Shown here piece by piece: positions 6,592 through 6,710 of a stretch of DNA of 6,710 bases. Numbering within the stretch: the stretch's first letter is position 1; every line of letters starts with the position of its first letter. The notes under the pieces are model-generated. The model ran no database searches. It was not told the origin of the DNA and saw only the letters and a program-made list of their open reading frames with translations. The stretch comes from Acidobacteriota bacterium. GTDB taxonomy: Bacteria; Acidobacteriota; Terriglobia; Bryobacterales; Bryobacteraceae. The stretch covers positions 1 through 6,710 of the forward strand of contig JAPKYY010000637.1 of assembly GCA_026394095.1 (NCBI GenBank), given 5' to 3'. The position numbers were made by a program, and so were the translations under genes.

Positions 6592-6710
6592 CCGACTACT
6601 ACGCTTCTTGCTAGACTGGCAGTTCAAGCCAATCGAGTGTCATTCCCTGTCCGTTTTCTCATCCTCGCCAGTTCCAGCGCCGGTAATTCCGCATTCATTA
6701 GCGATGGTGT
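6592..6710. other. Unassigned right-edge sequence
   Basis: No convincing gene, RNA or repeat is seen in these 119 bases. A 24-codon minus-strand frame (6624-6698) is present but too short to support. The region may hold more of the decayed SDR gene's 3' end or the flank of a gene beyond the window. Confidence 0.3.

Noticed and set aside
6624..6698. 24-codon - strand frame near the right edge
   Set aside because: It is very short and no family could be recognised; it may be chance.
1..6710. CRISPR array, tRNA/rRNA gene, insertion-sequence ends or transposase
   Set aside because: Nothing with regular spaced repeats, cloverleaf-like sequence, or transposase motifs was seen on reading through the window.

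Overview
The window most likely comes from a GC-rich acidobacterium, perhaps of the Solibacter/Bryobacter type. This is an inference from gene content and style: secreted peptidases, a secreted DUF1080 protein whose signal peptide ends in Ala-Phe-Ala-Gln, and start codons without a clear Shine-Dalgarno sequence. No rRNA or other phylogenetic marker is present, so the placement is tentative.

Left part (3-5165, + strand): three closely spaced genes that look like one operon. The first is an S9 (prolyl-oligopeptidase family) serine peptidase, cut off by the left window edge. After 26 bases comes a secreted DUF1080 / 3-keto-disaccharide hydrolase-type protein. After 19 bases comes a large secreted M14 zinc carboxypeptidase with a C-terminal glutamine-amidotransferase-like domain. 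Together they look like extracytoplasmic breakdown of peptides and sugars; a specific shared substrate cannot be read from the sequence.

Middle part (5132-6272): a PIN-domain ribonuclease (VapC-like, COG1569 type) on the - strand and a Thg1-like tRNA 5'-end nucleotidyltransferase on the + strand. They are divergent and separated by 19 bases. The PIN gene overlaps the end of the M14 gene tail to tail by 34 bases and has no visible antitoxin partner. A tRNA-cutting nuclease beside a 3'-to-5' tRNA repair polymerase is the most intriguing arrangement here, but a functional link is a hypothesis. A perfect 10-bp stem with a 5-base loop lies 18 bases after the M14 stop.

Right part (6272-6710): directly after the Thg1-like stop lies the wreck of an NmrA-like/atypical SDR NAD(P)-binding gene. 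Pieces of its Rossmann start, central strand and C-terminal half can be recognised in shifting frames with large internal deletions. The last ~120 bases contain nothing I can identify.
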